Source of the DNA: Anaerolineae bacterium
Lineage (GTDB): Bacteria; Chloroflexota; Anaerolineae; 4572-78; J111
Length of the DNA stretch: 64,000 nucleotides
Direction of reading: 5' to 3'
Assembly (NCBI GenBank): GCA_023151115.1
Contig: JAKLJP010000006.1
Coordinates: forward strand, 200,275 to 264,274
The translations under genes were made by a program, and so were the position numbers. How positions within the stretch are numbered: the stretch's first letter is position 1; every line of letters starts with the position of its first letter. Under the pieces are notes generated by a model. It saw nothing but the letters and a program-made list of their open reading frames with translations. It ran no database searches and was not told the DNA's origin. Shown in pieces: positions 62,992-64,000 of the stretch.

Positions 62992-63944
62992 CGCCGCAAA
63001 ACAATCCTGAACCTGTACGCTCAAATTCGTCGGAAACCGTCAAAAATCAAGGCTATCGTGTCGTTGTGCCTATTTTTAATGATGAACAAAATGAGTGGCT
63101 TGTTCGTCTGGGGCTTAACCTGGCTCGGGCCAAGCAGGGCCGGGTGATTCTGGTGGGTCTGGTTTTGATCCCAGAGGGAGAGTCTTTAAGTATTGGCGCA
63201 TTCCAGGCTCAAACCAGGCGGGCGACCCTGGACCGGCTTCGGGCCTATTTTGAGGGCCGGCCTATTCAAATCAAACCCCGTATTCGGGTGGTGTATGAAG
63301 CCTGGCCTTCGTTAGCCAGAGTGGTGGCGCATGAGTCTGCCGACATTTTAGTTGTCCCCTGGGAAGATAAAGCCCATGGGTCGCTTTTAAACATAGACCT
63401 TGAAACGTTGGTTAACCAACTTAAATGCCATGTGGTTGTCACCAGTCCCAAAGCGCCCAGCCAACCGGACCGCATCTTGATGCCGACTCGAGGAGGTAAG
63501 GAAGCGCCTCTGGCCCTGGAGGTAGCGCTCTCTTTAGCCAAAGCGGCTGGCGCTTCGATTACCCTGCTTCACGTTTCTGGCGGCCAGCAAGACCCGGCCA
63601 GTCAGAAGGTTTATGAGGAATTGGCCCGCATGAGTCAGGGCGACCCCTGGATCAAGCAAGAGCTACGAGTGGAGGGCGACGCGGTGGTGGAGATTTTAAA
63701 CCAGGCTGAGGAGTATGATTTGGTGATTATCGGCACAGGAGAAACCTCGGCCAGCAGCCAGCAATCTGTGCTGGGGCCGGTTGCCAATCAGCTCAGACAA
63801 AAAGGTATCAAACCGCTGCTGGTGGTCAAAACTTATCAGCCGCCTCCGCTGAAGCAGTTAGCCAGTTGGCGGTGGGCCATCCCATTACCGACGACAACCA
63901 CTTCGGTGATGGTGGATAAATGGCAGGGTTGTTCAGTTCTATAG
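62988..63944 (+). CDS. Tandem universal stress (UspA-like) protein
   Basis: A 318-residue protein with two UspA-like domains, about 22-155 and 158-285. Domain 1 starts YRVVVPIFNDEQNEWLV; domain 2 has ILMPTRGGKEAPLALEVAL and the ATP-type motif region GTGETSASSQQSVLGPVANQL. The C-terminal tail ASWRWAIPLPTTTTSVMVDKW looks like a linker to another domain and stops at QGCSVL. The start overlaps the glycosyltransferase stop (ATGA). After the TAG the last 56 bp hold AAGGAGG (63960-63966) but no visible gene start. Confidence 0.8.
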   Translation: MTPQNNPEPVRSNSSETVKNQGYRVVVPIFNDEQNEWLVRLGLNLARAKQGRVILVGLVLIPEGESLSIGAFQAQTRRATLDRLRAYFEGRPIQIKPRIRVVYEAWPSLARVVAHESADILVVPWEDKAHGSLLNIDLETLVNQLKCHVVVTSPKAPSQPDRILMPTRGGKEAPLALEVALSLAKAAGASITLLHVSGGQQDPASQKVYEELARMSQGDPWIKQELRVEGDAVVEILNQAEEYDLVIIGTGETSASSQQSVLGPVANQLRQKGIKPLLVVKTYQPPPLKQLASWRWAIPLPTTTTSVMVDKWQGCSVL

Positions 63945-64000
63945 GACGCCGACATAATTAAGGAGGTTATCAAGGTTCAGACCGTTCTGGAAGAGTTCAA

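Overview
The window looks like one contiguous stretch of a GC-rich, free-living heterotrophic bacterium. My best guess is a member of the Chloroflexota (Anaerolineae or Caldilineae relatives). This is inferred from the MoxR/DUF58/VWA operon coupled to an ABC-2 exporter, the many sugar ABC importers with lipoprotein-type binding proteins, LysM/NHL/PA14 surface proteins, and the high load of short dispersed repeats. No rRNA or other lineage marker is present, so the assignment is not proven. No tRNA, rRNA, CRISPR array, prophage or transposase gene was recognised.

Layout. (1) 1-1759, minus: the 5' part of a GAF-PAS sensor protein running off the window. (2) 2088-16076, minus: a long operon that starts with a large membrane protein and an ABC-2 type ATPase/permease pair. 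It continues with a two-TM coiled-coil protein, a MoxR AAA ATPase, a broken four-helix-bundle gene, DUF58, a BatA-like VWA protein and a double-VWA membrane protein. (3) 16475-23530, plus: a FadR-type regulator, a ribose-type sugar ABC importer and an L-fuconate dehydratase. (4) 23994-29965, plus: a second sugar importer with an aldo/keto reductase and a zinc alcohol dehydrogenase. Blocks 3 and 4 together suggest uptake and non-phosphorylating oxidation of L-fucose or a related sugar. (5) 30071-34179, minus: a ferric-iron-type importer whose binding protein carries a LysM domain. (6) 34579-35496, minus: a TIGR01777 epimerase-like protein.

(7) 35696-43898, plus: a PhoR/PhoB-like two-component system followed by a sulfate-type ABC importer whose ATPase is fused to two universal-stress-type domains. 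A Pho-box-like array of TGTCAC/TATCAC repeats lies between the two. (8) 44120-47908, plus: a giant GT-C glycosyltransferase/PA14/NHL protein. (9) 47957-49920, plus: a compact, AT-richer type II restriction-modification pair. (10) 49927-52790: a truncated haemoglobin, a GH13_18 phosphorylase and an Ogt DNA repair protein. (11) 52793-60323, minus: a LacI-controlled sugar operon with a promoter sandwiched between two perfect operators. (12) 60472-63944, plus: two GT4 glycosyltransferases and a tandem universal-stress protein, possibly part of a glucosylglycerate-type solute pathway.

The most distinctive feature is the repeat ecology. At least five families of short palindromic or terminal-inverted-repeat elements (about 45-110 bp) sit between genes. 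One of them has split a four-helix-bundle gene with a GTAC target duplication. An 8-bp minisatellite (AACCTTCC)n is embedded in frame in several genes of the MoxR operon. This unit has no stop codon in any of the six frames, so it can be read through wherever it lands.
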